Both the position numbers and the translations under genes were made by a program. The notes beneath the pieces were generated by a model. That model was not told the DNA's origin and searched no databases. It saw only the letters and a program-made list of their open reading frames with translations. Below, piece by piece: positions 33,926 to 47,299 of a stretch of DNA of 64,000 nt (position 1 is the first letter of the stretch; each line of letters opens with the position of its first letter). The stretch is taken from NCBI GenBank assembly GCA_030674185.1, contig CM060307.1, positions 71,694,699-71,758,698 on the forward strand, read 5' to 3'. This DNA is from Monoplex corrugatus. Lineage: Eukaryota > Mollusca > Gastropoda > Littorinimorpha > Ranellidae.

Positions 33926-35200
33926 TAGGTACATTTGTATTCAGGCCACTCATGTTGGTTATGTTCTCGATGTATAAGATTGGAGGTCTGCCTTTCTTCC
34001 TTTTTGCCACTGTTTTTCCTTGAAAGATGGTTGCCATGAGGTTTGTATTCTTGTTGCGTGACACGTGGCCAATGTATTTTAGTCTTCTCTTGTTGGTGCC
34101 TGCTCATAGTTTTCTGGTAGTATCAGGTTCTTTCAGAACACTTTCATTGGTTCTGCTTTCTGTCGATTTGACACATAGTAGTCTCCGATAAAACCACATC
34201 TCTGCTTCCTTAATTCTTCTGCAATCAGTTTTTCTCAGAGTCCAGGCTTCGCAGCCATAAATCATGACTGGTCAGATCAAACATTTTAGAAGTTGTAAGT
34301 TTCAGGCCATTTGGTATGCCTCTGTCTTTCCAGATGTTGTTGAGTTGGACCATTTTTTGCTTTGCTATTCCAATTCTTATTTTGATGTCTTTGGAGCAGG
34401 TTCCATTTTACAGAGCCAAGACATTTGAAATTCTTAACATTTTCTTAAGGAACTTTGTTAATTGTGATGCCATGATTGTTTTCAGTGTCTCTGCCTTTGA
34501 TATGTAGCACTTTTGTTTTCTCGGCATTCAAGTGTAGACCAGCCTTTTTGAGTGCTGCATCTACCCTGTATACAATTCTTTTTATGCTGGTAATGTTGTC
34601 TGCTAACAGTGCATGTCATAGGCATAGCGCAGGTTTGTAAGGGTTTTTCCTCCCATCTTTATGCCCATGCCTTGTATGTCAACATCTCTCATGACTTGTT
34701 CCATGTAGATGTTAAAGAGATACAATGAGAGGACACAACCTTGTCTGACTCCCCTGTGGATGTTGAAGAATTCACATGTCTGATTGTTCCATCAACTGTA
34801 GCGTTTTTGGTCTTTATATAATGAGGCAGTTAATGCAATGATGTGTTTGGGAAAGCCCATTTTGACCATTGTGTTTAACAGGTGGAGATGAATGATGCTG
34901 TCAAATACTTTGCTACAGTCTATGAAGGTGACAAAAGCTTCTTTTTCAGTGCTTTTCATTTTCTGTATGAGTGTTTGTAGCACAAAGAGCATGCCAGTTA
35001 TGCCTCAGTTGGATCTGTAGCCTGCTTGACAGTCAGATATTTCTTCTTCTATCTTGGGCTTCAATTTGTTGAGAATAAATTTGAGCAGGATCTTACTGGC
35101 GTGACTGATAAGGGCAATGGTTCTGTAGTTGTTGCAATCAACACCATCATGAAATTGCCGTTTCTCCCATCTTTAAGTGCTTTGTAAAACACAAAGATGA
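33926..35200 (-). mobile_element. Family B non-LTR retrotransposon remnant 1
   Basis: Minus-strand frames, broken by stops, show VTFIDCSKVFDSIIH (RT box A), a mutated catalytic region reading YAYD instead of YADD, HLNAEKTKVLHIKG, CLGS and a C-terminal KRRLKYIGHVSRNK with KGRPPILYIENI. It is clearly dead. Confidence 0.8.
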
Positions 35201-35304
35201 ATTATGTACAACATCATTTGCAATTGACAATATCATTAAAGCGAACTTAAACAGGGAAGATTTTGATCTTGTGAACTTTTGTGGTTGTTGATGACCATCA
35301 GAGG

Positions 35305-35630
35305 AAGTGAAATGTCAGAAGCCTGACACATGTTGGCTGAAACATAGTGACCATCTTACTGAAGTTAATGGTAATGCAAAAGCATTTGCATGTTTCAGCA
35401 AATTGGTTAGTGATCTGCGTGATGTACTCATGTTAGTGTCCCACCAGTGTGCAGTCATCTGCAAAGAGAAATTCCTGCAGGGCGCCATTGAGCACTTTGA
35501 TTGAGCTTGGAATTTTTGCAGGTGAAGAGTTTCCCATCTTAGGGGAACTGGGCGTACGCCCCCTTCCATAGTCTCTTAAATGTATGAGTCAGCATCGCTG
35601 CAAAGAAGAGTGTGGGCACTAGAACCGAAA
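35305..35630 (-). mobile_element. Family C remnant 2
   Basis: Aligns with 55930-56200: shared ttggctgaaacatag and gtgcagtcatctgcaaagagaaattc, which encode the degenerate FLFADDCA region of the RT. Confidence 0.65.
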
Positions 35631-35689
35631 CCAGATATAATGGACATTGACAGCTGATGTTCTTAAACTAAACCTTGGCAGCACATGCT

Positions 35690-36135
35690 CAAATTAATCA
35701 ATATCTAGCATTACACATGGTCTCAAATCATGTGTTTGTTGTCACATACTCAAAATGTTGATCAATATCTAGCATTACACATAATTTCAAATCGTGTGTT
35801 TGTCATCATATACTCAAAATGTTAATATCTAGCATTACACATAATTTCAAATCATGTGTTTGTCATCATACTCAAAATGTTAATATCTAGCATTACACAT
35901 AATTTCAAATCATGTGTTTGTCATCATACTCAAAATGTTAATATCTAGCATTACACATAATTTCAAATCATGTGTTTGTCATCACATACTCAAAATGTTA
36001 ATCAATATCTAGCATCACACATTGTTTAAAATCAAGTGTTTGTTGTCACACACTCAAAATTTTAATCAATATTTGGCATTATTTATCAATATACAGCATT
36101 ATACATGGTTTCAAATCATGTATATTACAAATATT
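35690..36135 (+). repeat. About 60-66-bp tandem repeat, about seven units
   Basis: Units share aatatctagcattacacat, atttcaaatcatgtgttt and actcaaaatgtt. Neighbouring units at 35823-35990 are nearly identical. Confidence 0.95.
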
Positions 36136-36164
36136 ACTGCTGGTACTAAGTTTGTATAAACTGA

Positions 36165-36240
36165 TCTTGTTCGAACTCACAAACCTGTGACCACACCTTT
36201 TGCCCTTTTCCAATAGGTATCTGTTGAGCTATAAATCCTT
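36165..36240 (-). repeat. tRNA-like sequence, possible SINE head
   Basis: The minus strand reads TAGCTCAACAGATACC and, about 45 nt on, TGAGTTCGAAC (B-box-like). The stems do not pair well enough for a tRNA gene. Confidence 0.35.
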
Positions 36241-36484
36241 TTGTCCTACATCACCAAGGTAAGTCTTTTAGTTTATAAATCAGCGGTCAATGTGAACTTG
36301 CTGTAATTTAACACGGCTGCCTTGTTGGTGTACATGTAGAGCTCCTTCCTTGCTGGTCTAGCTGGATGTGTTCTCATGAACACAAATTTTGCCAAAGAGA
36401 GACTGTTGTGTTTGCAGCCTCCAATCCACCCATCTGTCAGCACGCATCTGATCTGGTTCAGGGCTGGGTAGTGTAAGATAGCAA

Positions 36485-36540
36485 GAGGGAGAGGTGGGCA
36501 CCACTTTGTAATACTAGTCTAGAGAGAAGTTGAGGACTCT
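36485..36540 (+). repeat. Dispersed repeat, copy 2
   Basis: Matches 51561-51620 (gagggagagg, tgggcacc, ttgagg) and more loosely 15366-15419. Confidence 0.45.
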
Positions 36541-36569
36541 ACTACGTCATTCATTTATGTCCCTGAGTT

Positions 36570-36794
36570 ATGAGAAAACCTTATCTTTTACAGACTGATG
36601 AGAAGAGTGTTGTTCTTTGTTTGGTTTTGAAAACTTTTGTTGTTGTTGCTTCTTTGTGTGTGTGTATGTGTGTGTGTGTGCATGTGCGTGTGTGTGTGTG
36701 TGTGTGTGCACCTCAAGGGAAGGGGAGGGGTGATAATTACAGACTGATGAGAAGATTGTTGTTGTTTGATTTTGAAAACTTTTTTTTCGCTGCT

Positions 36795-36846
<52 letters not shown>

Positions 36847-37076
36847 ATCTCAAGGGAAGGGGAGGGTGATAATTACAGACTGATGAGAAGAGTGTTGTTC
36901 TTTGTTTGATTTTGAAAACTTTTTGTTGTTGTTGCTTCTTTGTGTGTGTGTATGTGTGTGGTGCGTGCGTGCGTGCGTGTGTGTGTGTGTGCATCTCAAG
37001 GGAAGGGGAGGGGTGATAATTACAGACTGATGAGAAGATTGTTGTTGTTTGATTTTGAAAACTTTTTTTTTCGCTG

Positions 37077-37115
<39 letters not shown>

Positions 37116-37212
37116 GTGCATCTCAAGGGAAGTGGAGGGGTGATAATTACAGACTGATGAGAAGAGTGTTGTTCTTTGTTTGGTTTTGAAAACTTTTTTT
37201 TGTTGTTGCTTC

Positions 37213-37273
<61 letters not shown>

Positions 37274-37389
37274 TCGTGTGTGTATGTGTGCATCTCAAGG
37301 GAAGGGGCCGGGGGGGTGATAATTAGAGACTGATGAGAAGATTGTTGTTTGATTTTGAAAACTTTTTTTTCGCTACTTCGTGTGTGTGT

Positions 37390-37444
<55 letters not shown>

Positions 37445-37500
37445 TGTGTCCCCCAACGGGAGGGGAGGGGTGATAATTACAGACTGATGACAAAAGATTT
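36570..37500 (+). repeat. 130-190-bp tandem repeat with embedded TG tracts, about six units
   Basis: Each unit has gataattacagactgatgag, gattttgaaaactttt, a variable (TG)n tract and catctcaagggaaggggagg. TG length accounts for most of the size variation. Confidence 0.95.
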
Positions 37501-37852
37501 AAAAATGAGAATTTGGTGAATTTATCATTGTGTGACTGTACATTATTATTATCATCACCATTATCATCGTTACTAGTGTATTGTATTTCTGAGTGCAGAC
37601 CGATACTTCTGTCTGCCATGTTTCGCACAAATGAATGAAAATCACAGGGAGTTGTTACTAATATAGACAGTTATATATATTGTATTGTGTCACAAATGTA
37701 TTTTTGTTTTCGTTGATGTAGGTGTGATGTTGATAATGATTGTTAGAATATACTCATAAAGAATGTGTTGCTGATGAAATCTGTGCTTTTTGAAAAATGG
37801 TGTGTATACACAGAGGTTTTTTTTTTCTGCAAATGACAAATGTGTATAATGA

Positions 37853-38012
37853 AGAAGATGGAAGTGACCACAGAAAACTGGCCAACATTGTAGTGTCATG
37901 ATAGAAGTGATGGAAAAACAAGCGACCACAGAAGACTGGCCAACATTGTAGACTATGTAGTGTCATTATAGAAGTGAAGGAAAAACAGTAGTGACCACAG
38001 AAGACTGGTCAA
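37853..38012 (+). repeat. About 60-bp tandem repeat, three units
   Basis: Units contain gtgaccacagaagactggcc and tagaagtgaaggaaaaaca. Confidence 0.9.
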
Positions 38013-38094
38013 TGCTATTCTCTGTGTTGAACTACAGTGACATCACTGCAATCAGCTTCTGCAACATTGCTGCTGGTGCACTTGGCTGAACTGG

Positions 38095-38520
38095 TGATCT
38101 CACTACAGTCGACTATGCAATCTCACTACAGTTGACTACAGCAGTCTCACTACAGTTGATTACAGCAATCTCACTACAGTTGTCTACAGCAATCTCACTA
38201 CAGTCAGCTACCGCGACCTCACTACTGTTAACTACAGTGACCTCACTATTGTTAACTACAGCAACCTCACTACTGTTAACTACAGCAACCTCACTACTGT
38301 TAACTACAGCGACCTCATTACTGTTAACCACAGCGACCTCACTACTGTTAATCGACTACACGCAAACCTCACTTAACTCGATTATACGAACTACAGCAAC
38401 CTCACTACTGTTAACTACAGCAACTTCACTACTGTTAACTACAGCGACCTCACTACTGTTAACTACAGCGACCTCACTACTGTTAAACTACAGCGACCTC
38501 ACAACAAACAACTGGAGAGA
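38095..38520 (+). repeat. 24-bp tandem repeat, about 17 units
   Basis: Unit actacagcgacctcactactgtta with early variants (gttgactacagcaatctcac) and a disrupted patch at 38350-38395. The period keeps one frame open as an eight-residue repeat (TTATSLLL), but there is no ATG start at the listed frame and no neighbouring exon. Confidence 0.95.
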
Positions 38521-38742
38521 TCTCACTAAGTCAACTGCAACTATAGTGACATCACTACAGTCAGTACAATGAAGTTGTTACAGTCAGTATGGTGAATTTA
38601 CCACATTCAACTACAGTGACCTCATCATGATGTCTGCTAGAATGCTGCCATCTTCACGTGATCGCCTGAGACCTACCATACTAGTAGATTCAAGGAAAAA
38701 CCATACCAAGTGTCTCAGTTTGACTCGAGTAGTGGGGTCATA

Positions 38743-38800
38743 GATGCATATGGAGGGCCATGATCGCCAACGCCATGCGGCATGGCACATGATGATGATG
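38743..38800 (+). mobile_element. Family A copy 5, extreme 3' end
   Basis: Only about 50 bp remain: GGAGGGCCATGATCGCCAAC, then GCGGCATGGCACATGATGATG. Confidence 0.8.
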
Positions 38801-38854
38801 ATAATGATGAGTGGGGTCACACAGTTAAGCACTGTCACATACCAGCACACTACA

Positions 38855-39235
38855 GGTGGCTTCTCACTCTCAGAGGGGAGTGGAGCTCCTTTCAGGCTGG
38901 TCTCAAAGAAATGGACAGCAATACCCTGCTAGATGAAATGTTAGAAGAAACTGCTGTAGTAAAAGCACCTGCAGTTGCCTTGCATAATGGTGTCACATGA
39001 TGCTTGATTTGTGATCAGTAGACTTCAGGTGGCTTCTCACTCAGACTGGAGAGGAGCTGTCTTCAGGTTTGATCCTGCAGCCAACGTGTGGGTGGCTTCT
39101 CACTCGGAGGGGAGAGGAGCTGTCTTCAGGCGTGGTCCTGCAGCCAACATGAAGGTGGCGTCTTCCTCCAAGGAGAGAGGAGCTGTATAGTCATATCCTG
39201 CAATCAGCAATGTGACCACATGGTGGAAGGGGGGA
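38855..39235 (+). repeat. About 60-bp degenerate tandem repeat
   Basis: Four or five units of ggtggcttctcactc, gaggggagaggagctgtctt and aggctggtc-like ends. Confidence 0.8.
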
Positions 39236-39394
39236 AGCAGTGTGTGAAACTTGTGTCACGCTATCCTAACATTACATCGACTTAGACCACTTCACCTTGA
39301 TCCATAGGACCTGTGAGCAGTAACTTCAGAGACCTGACTCCATGACAGGTTAATCCTCACAGTTACACATCTGTTGTGTGTCAGTACACTTAGG

Positions 39395-39755
39395 TAGCAT
39401 CACACTCGGAGGGGAGTGGTGCCACCTTCAGGCTGGTCTTGTGAGAGAGTCAGTGACATGGGTACTGCAGTTGTAGTAGTGGTGCCATAAGGCTGGTCTT
39501 GTGAGAGAGTCAGTGACATGGGTACCGGGTAGGCCTACTGCAGTTGTAGTAGTGGTGCCTTAAGGCTAGTCTTGTGAGAGAGTCAGTGACATGGATACTG
39601 CAGGTGTAGTAGTAGTGCCTTAAGGCTGGTCTTGTAAGAGAGTCAGTGACATGGATACTGCAGGTGTAGTAGTAGTGCCTTAAGGCTGGTCTTGTAAGAG
39701 AGTCAGTGACATGGGTAGTGCAGTTATAGTAGTAGTAGCTTGAGGCTGGTCTTGT
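39395..39755 (+). repeat. About 60-bp tandem repeat, six units
   Basis: Units: gtgccttaaggctggtcttg, gagagagtcagtgacatgg, tactgcagttgtagtagt. The first units run into those of the preceding array. Confidence 0.93.
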
Positions 39756-39884
39756 GGGTACTATGTGATTAGAGGTATCAAAAGTAATTGCAGCGCAAGA
39801 TGGTAACGTTTTGGCAGACACTGTGTGAGAAAACACTTTTGTTGTACTAGCAGCACTATCGGCACGCTGAAGTGCTTAATGTTA

Positions 39885-42505
39885 GTAGAGATGTCATGTA
39901 GCCCTTGTGTTTTCATGACTGTGGTATTGATGTCATGTTGTCTTCGTGTTACATGACTGTTGTAGTGACGTCATGTAGCCCTTGTGTTTTCATGACTGTG
40001 GCATTGATGTCATGTCGCCTTTGTGTTACATGACTGTTGTAGTGACGTCATGTAGCCCTTGTGTTTACATGACTGTGCATTGATGTCATGTCGCCTTTGT
40101 GTTACATGACTGTTGTAGTGACGTCATGTAGCGATTGTGTTTACATGACTGTGGCATTGATGTCATGTTGCCCTTGTGTTATATGTCTGTTGCAATGTCA
40201 TGTAGCTCTTGTGTTACATGGTTGGCATAATGATGTCATGTAGCCCTTCTGTTACGTGACTGTCATAATGATAAATGATGTCATATAGCTCTTGTGTTAC
40301 ATGATTGGCATAATGATGTCATGAAACCCTTCCGTTATGTGACTGTCATAATGATGGTATGTAGCCCTTGTGCTATGATCGTCATAATGTCATGTAGCCT
40401 TCTGTTAGTGACTGTCGTATGATGTCATGTACCTTGTGTTATACGACTGTTGTAATGTCATGTAGCTCTTGTGTTACATGATTGGCTAATGATGTCATAT
40501 AGCCCTTGTGTTACGTGACTGTCGTAATGATGTCATGTAGCCCTTGTGTTATATGATGTTGGAAGTCATGTAGCTCTTGTGTTACATGATTGGCATAAAG
40601 ATGTATGTAGCCTTGGTTACGTGACTGTCTAATGATGTCATGTAGCCCTTGTGTTATATGGATGTTGGAAGTCATGTAGCTCTTGTGTTACATGATGCAT
40701 AAAGATGTCATGTAGCCTGTGTCTGACTGTCATTGATGTCATGTAGCCTGTTATATGGATGTTGGAAAGTCATGTAGCTCTTGTGTTACATGATTGGCAT
40801 AAAGATGTCATGTAGCCCTTGTGTTACGTGACTGTCATAATGATGTCATGTAGCCCTTGTGTTATATGGATGTTGGAAAGTCATGTCGCCCTTGTGTTAC
40901 ATGATTGGCATAAAGATGTCAGATAGCTCATGTGTTATATGACTGTTGGAAAGTCATGTCGCCCTTGTGTTACGTGATTGGCATAAAGATGTCATGTAGC
41001 CCTTGTGGTAGGTGACTGTCATAATGATGTCATTTAGCCCTTGACTGTGGTCGTAATGACACACATGTACTTTGTAGTACATCTGACTGACTGCTTTACA
41101 TTGATGACAAAGACTTTGTTCTGACACCTCATATAACTCACTTTTTATTGTGACATGTCCTGAAATGGATTTACATTGATGACAAAAACTGTTGTGTTGC
41201 CCTTGTGTTACGTGACTGTCATATGATGTCATGTAGCCCTTGTGTTATATGACTGTCATAATGATGTCATGTAGCCCTTGTGTTATATGACTGTTGGAAA
41301 GTCATGTAGCTCTTGTGTTACATGATTGGCATAATGATGTCATGTAGCCCTTGTGTTATATGACTGTTGGAAAGTCATGTAGCCCTTGTGTTACATGATT
41401 GGCATAATAATGTCATGTAGCCCTTGTGTTACGTGACTGTCATAATGATGTCATGTACTGATGTAGCCCTTGCGTTATATGACTGTTGGAAAGTCATGTA
41501 GCCCTTGTGTTACGTGACTGTCATAATGATGTCATGTAGCCCTTGTGTTACATGACTGTCATAATGATGTCATGTAGCCCTTGTGTTACGTGACTGTCAT
41601 AATGATGTCATGTAGCCCTTGTGTTACGTGACTGTCATAATGATGTCATGTAGCCCTTGTGTTACGTGACTGTCATAATGATGTCATGTGGCCCTTGTGT
41701 TACGTGACTGTCATAATGATGTCATGTAGCCCTTGCGTTATATGACTGTTGGAAAGTCATGTAGCTCTTGTGTTACATGATTGGCATAATGATGTCATGT
41801 AGCCCTTGTGTTATATGACTGTTGGAAAGTCATGTAGCCCTTGTGTTATATGCCTGTTGGAAAGTCATGTAGCCCTTGTGTTACATGATTGACATAATGA
41901 TGTTATGCAGCCCTTGTATCAAATGACAGTTCGAAAGTCATGTAGCCCGTGTGTTACATGACTGTTATAATGATGTCATGTAGCCCTTGTGTTATATGAC
42001 TGTTGGAAAGTCATGTAGCTCGTGTGTTACATGAATGTCATAATGATGTCATGTAGCCCTTGTGTTATATGACTGTTGGAAAGTCATGTAGCCCTTGTGT
42101 TACATGATTGGCATAATAATGTCATGTAGCCCTTGTGTCATGACTGCCATAATGATGTCATGTAGCCCTTGTGTCACTTGACTGTCATAATGATGTCATG
42201 TAGCCCTTGTATCAGATGACAGTTGGAAAGTCATGTAGCCCTTGTGTTACATGACTGTCATAATGATGTCATGTAGCCCTTGCGTTATATGACTGTTGGA
42301 AAGTCATGTAGCCCTTGTGTTACATGACTGTCATAATGATGTCATGTAGCCCTTGTGTTATGACTGTCGTAATGTCATGTAGCGCTTCCATGATAGGCAT
42401 AATGATGTCATGTAGCCCTTGTGTTATGTGACTGTCATAATGACATTGTGTAGCGCTTGTGTTACGTGACTGTCATAATGATGCCCTGTAGCCCTTGTGT
42501 TACTG
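39885..42505 (+). repeat. About 38-bp minisatellite, roughly 70 units
   Basis: Two monomer types alternate or occur in runs: one with atgatgtcatgtagccctt, gtgttacgtgactgtcata, the other with gactgttggaaagtcatgta. Three early units carry the full palindrome TGACGTCA (39966, 40043, 40119); most others have TGATGTCA. Units at 40370-40760 have many small deletions. Confidence 0.97.
41050..41195 (+). repeat. Foreign block inside the minisatellite
   Basis: This segment (cacacatgtactttgtagta, gctttacattgatgacaaag, ataactcactttttattgtg) is a copy of the following array at 42520-42815, placed in the middle of the 38-bp repeat. Confidence 0.85.
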
Positions 42506-42519
42506 TCTGTAGTCATAAT

Positions 42520-42815
42520 GACACACATGTAATTTGTAGTACATCCCGCTGACTGCTTTACATTGATGACACAAATGTTGTACTGACACCTGATATAACT
42601 CACTTTTTATTATGAGATGGTTTTACACTGATGACAAAGACTTTGTACTGACACCTCATATAACTCGTTTTTATTATGACGTCCTGACATGGATTTACAC
42701 TGATGACAAAGACTTTGTACTGACACCTCACGTAACTCACTTTTTATTATGACATGTCCTGACATGGATTTACACTGATGACAAAGACACCGCATATAAC
42801 TCATCTTTTATTATG
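42520..42815 (+). repeat. About 75-bp tandem repeat, four units
   Basis: Units share tttacactgatgacaaagac, ttgtactgacacctcatata and actcactttttattatgaca. Confidence 0.93.
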
Positions 42816-43316
42816 ACATACACTGTAGTACCTCAACTGACATGGATTTACATTCATACTCTGGACTTGGTTCAGACAGCTCATGTAGCTGTATATCATG
42901 ATTTAGTGTCAACTCGCACAATTGAAATACAGTGATGTCACTGTCAGTCGTGCCAAAGACTTTGTTCTGGCTTCTCATCTGATTCACTTTATATCATGAC
43001 ATACAATGTTGGCTGGAGATTTTGTAGACATTGGAGAAGAAGAAAAGAAAAAAGAAGAAGAAGAAGGGAAAAAAAGAAAATTAAAAGGGAAAAAAAAAAG
43101 AAAAAAAACTATAAGAAAGAAAAAGGAAAAAAATCTTTACAGATGTTCCCCAATAAAATATGTCTGATAACCTTTGGCTACTTGCCAAAAAGAAGAAAAA
43201 CTGGAAAATGAACTCTGAGGAACAAGTTTTCTGTGTTTGGGATAATGTGTCTGTGATATAGAACATGAACATGAAAAGATAACGGCCTAAAGTATGAAGA
43301 CTCCCTGTGGTGCAGA

Positions 43317-43317
<1 letters not shown>

Positions 43318-43397
<80 letters not shown>
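43318..43397 (+). repeat. (TG)n microsatellite
   Basis: About 39 TG units. An AAAG-rich purine tract precedes at 43030-43135. Confidence 0.95.
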
Positions 43398-43398
<1 letters not shown>

Positions 43399-43399
43399 A

Positions 43400-44260
43400 A
43401 CGTGAAGAACAGAACACACACTTTCATGTATTAACAGTCCTTGTGGTGTCTTTGAAGAACAACAGAAGACTGATGTCATCATGTATTAATATTAATTAGC
43501 GGTCCTTGTGGTAGAGATGGGTGTGTGTGTGTGTGCAATATGGAATATGAAGAAGATCAGAAGACAGTTTCCTTCAAATAGTAACAAGTCTCTGTGCTGG
43601 GATGATTTGTGTGAGATATGGAACTTGAAATACCAGAAAACAATCACCTTCAAGCAATAATAGCCTTTGTGGTGGGGTCAATGTGTGTGCAATTTGGAAT
43701 GTGAAAAGTGGGAGAAGACGACCGGAAGGTTAATCACCTGAAAGTAATAACAGTCCTGTGTTGGGGATGGTGTGTGCTTGTGATAATGAACTGTGAAGAA
43801 CGTCAGAAGACAAATATGTTCAAGTAAAAAACGGTGCTTATGGTGAGGACTGTGTGTGTGCACAAAACGGACTATGAGGAACACGAGGAGACAATCACCT
43901 TCTAGTAAAAAACAGTCCTTATGGTGGGGATGGTGTGTGCACGCGATATGGACTATGAAAAACGTCAGAAGAGTCGCCGTCAAGTGAAAAAAAAAACTCA
44001 AAAATACAGTCCTTATAGTGAGGACGATATGTTTGTGATATCGAACATGAAGAGCAACAAAAGACATTCACCTTAGGAGAAGAAACAGTCCCTTTGGTGG
44101 GGACAGGATATGTGTGTGTGTGATGTGGACATGAACAAGATCTGAAGGCAATCATCTTCAAGTGACAGTTGTGTTGAGGATGGTGTATGTGTGTGTTGAA
44201 TATGGACTGCCAGCATTATGGAGTGATGTACTTCACCTTTCTGGTGACATCTTTCCCTGT
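43400..44260 (+). repeat. About 90-110-bp degenerate tandem repeat, about nine units
   Basis: Recurring elements: caagtaataacagtcctt, gtggtggggatggtgtgtgt, atatggaatatgaagaa, cagaagac. Divergence is higher than in neighbouring arrays. Confidence 0.85.
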
Positions 44261-44514
44261 CACTTAACAGCAAAATGAATTACAGCAGCCAAGTCTGTGT
44301 ACATGCTTTTGTGAGTACATGAGTGTTTGTATATATGTGTGTGTGTGTGTGAAGGGGGGGGGGGGGGTAACAGTGATTTCTTTTTTCCAGTTTTTTTGTT
44401 TCTTTCTTTCTTTCATTGTTTTATTTTTCATTATCATTAACATTGATTTGATCACTGACTTGTGAATTTTTAGTAGAAGATTGTGTAAAATGTCACAATG
44501 GAAAACTAATGTGT

Positions 44515-44625
44515 GTGCACTCTTTTTAAGTTCCACAACATGTTTAAGTTGTTTATGATATTGGTGATCAATGACTGAAACAGGAAAGAGTACTTTTGTT
44601 TGTTTTGTTGTTGTTGGTGTTGGTG

Positions 44626-44698
<73 letters not shown>

Positions 44699-45463
44699 TG
44701 TTTGTTTTCGTTTATTTTCCTGTTCTCTTTTGTTGATTTTTTTTTTTTATGGGCAAATTTACATGTGTCTGTGTATGTGTGGAATATGTGGAGGTTTTTT
44801 TTTTTATGTCAGAATTTATCTTTTGTGTATGTACAGTATGTGTGAGTGTGTGTAAGCTTTCCAGTGTTGTGACATAAGATATCATAGCTGTGATATCTTA
44901 GTTCACTGAGGAGAGTTGCATACTGAAAATAGTGCACTCTGTTTTTAAAGTTCCATGACATTTTTTAAGTTCTTTATGATATTGGTGATGAATAACTGAA
45001 ACAAGGGAGACTAGTTCTGGTGTGTGTGTGGGGTGTGTGTGTGTGGTGTGTGTGTGTGTGTGTTTTTCGTTTATTTTCTTGGTCTCTTTGTTGATTTTTT
45101 TTTTTTTTTTTTTTGGGGGGGGGGGGGGGATGCATTTTTTTTTATAGGCAAGTTTACATGTGTCTGTGTATATGTGGAATATGTGGCGAAGGTTTTTTTT
45201 TTTTTTTTAAATGTCAGAATTTATCTTTTGTGTATACATGTACAGTATGTGCGGGTGTGTGTGAGCTTTCCAGTGTTGTGACATAAGATATCATAGCTGT
45301 ATACATTAGTTCAGAACATATGGAGGAGAGTTAAATACTGAAAATAGTGCACATTCTTTTTAAGTTCCATGATATTTTTATGTTCTTTATGATATTGGTT
45401 ATCAACGACTAATGCAGGGGAGACCAGTTTTGTTTTGTTGTGTTTGTGTGTGTGTGTGTATGT

Positions 45464-45530
<67 letters not shown>

Positions 45531-45913
45531 GCTTATTTTCTTGATTTCTTTTGTTGATTTCTTTTGTGTGTGTGTGTGCTTGCATTTTTTTGTTGTTTGT
45601 TTTTTGTTATAGTTTATTTTTTTTGATGGGCAAGTATTTTAGTGTTTCTGTGTGTGTGGAATATGTGGAGAAGGTTTTTTTTTTAATGTCAGAATGTATC
45701 TTTTGTGTATGCACAGTATGTGTGAGTGTGTGTGAGCTTTCCAGTGTTGTGACATAAGATATCATAGCTGTGATATCTTAGTTCAGAACATATGGAGGAG
45801 AGTTAAATACTGAAAATAGTGCACACTCTTTTTAAAGTTCCATGACATTTTTAAGTTCTTTGTGATATTGGTGATCAATGAATGAAACAGGAGAGACTAA
45901 TTGTAGTAATTCT

Positions 45914-45975
<62 letters not shown>

Positions 45976-46358
45976 TGGGTTTTTTTTCTTTATCTCTTTT
46001 GTTGATTTTTTTGTGTGTGTGTGCGTGCATTTTTTGGTTGTTTTCGTTTTGTTTCTTTGTTGAGCAAGTTTAAATGTGTCTGTATGTGTGGAATATGTGA
46101 AGAAGGTTGTTTTTTTTTTAAATGTCAGAATGTATCTTTTGTGTATGTATGGTATGTGTGAGTGTGTGTGAGCTTTCCAGTATTGTGACATAAGATATCA
46201 TAGCTGTGATATCTTAGTTCAGAACATGTGGAGGAGCTTTAAATATTGAAAATAGTGCACACTCTTTTTAAGTTCCATGACATTTTTAAGTTCTTTACGA
46301 TATTGGTGATCAGTGACTGAAACAGGGGAGACTAGTTTTGTTTTGTTTTGTTGTGTGT

Positions 46359-46395
<37 letters not shown>

Positions 46396-46886
46396 GTGTG
46401 TGTGTGTATGTGTGAGTGTGTGTGAGTGTGTGCGTGCGTGCGTGCGTGTGTGTATGTGTTTGTTTCTTTTCGTTTATTTTCTTATCTTTTGTTGTTGTTG
46501 TTTTGTTTTTTGTTTGTTTTTTTGTTTTTTTAGTGCATTTTTTTTATGGGAAAGTTTACATGTGTGTGTATGTGTGGAATATGTGGAGATGTTGTTGCTG
46601 TACAGTATGTGTGTGTGTGAGCTTTCCAGTGTTGTGACATAAGATATCATAGCTGTGATATCTTAGTTCACTGAGGAGAGTTAAATATTGAAAATAGTGC
46701 ACACTCTTTTTAAGTTCCATGACATTTTTAAGTTCTTTATGATATTGGTGATCAGTGACTGAAACAGGGAGACTAGTTTAGTTTTGTTTTGTTTTGTGTG
46801 TGTGTGTGTGGTGTGTGTGTGTGTGTTGTGTGGTGTGTGTGTGTGTTTCGTTTATTTTCTTGATCTCTTTTTGTTGATTTCTTTTG

Positions 46887-46954
<68 letters not shown>

Positions 46955-47233
46955 ATTTTTTTTTTTTTTTTTTTATGGGCAAGTTTAAATGTGTATGTGT
47001 GGAATGTGTGGAGGAGGTTTTCATTTAAATTGTCAGAATTTATCTTTTGTGTATGTACAGTATGTGTGAGTGTGTGTAAGCTTTCCAGTGTTGTGACATA
47101 AGGTATCATAGCTGTGATATCTTAGTTCACTGAGGAGAGTTGAATACTGAAAATAGTGCACTCTATTTTTAAATTCCATGACATTTTTTAAAGTTTTTTA
47201 TGATATTGGTGATGAATGACTGAAACAAGGGAG

Positions 47234-47299
<66 letters not shown>

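Noticed and set aside
39885..42505. CRISPR-like array (regular 38-bp repeats)
   Set aside because: Units are directly adjacent with no variable spacers and the context is an animal genome.
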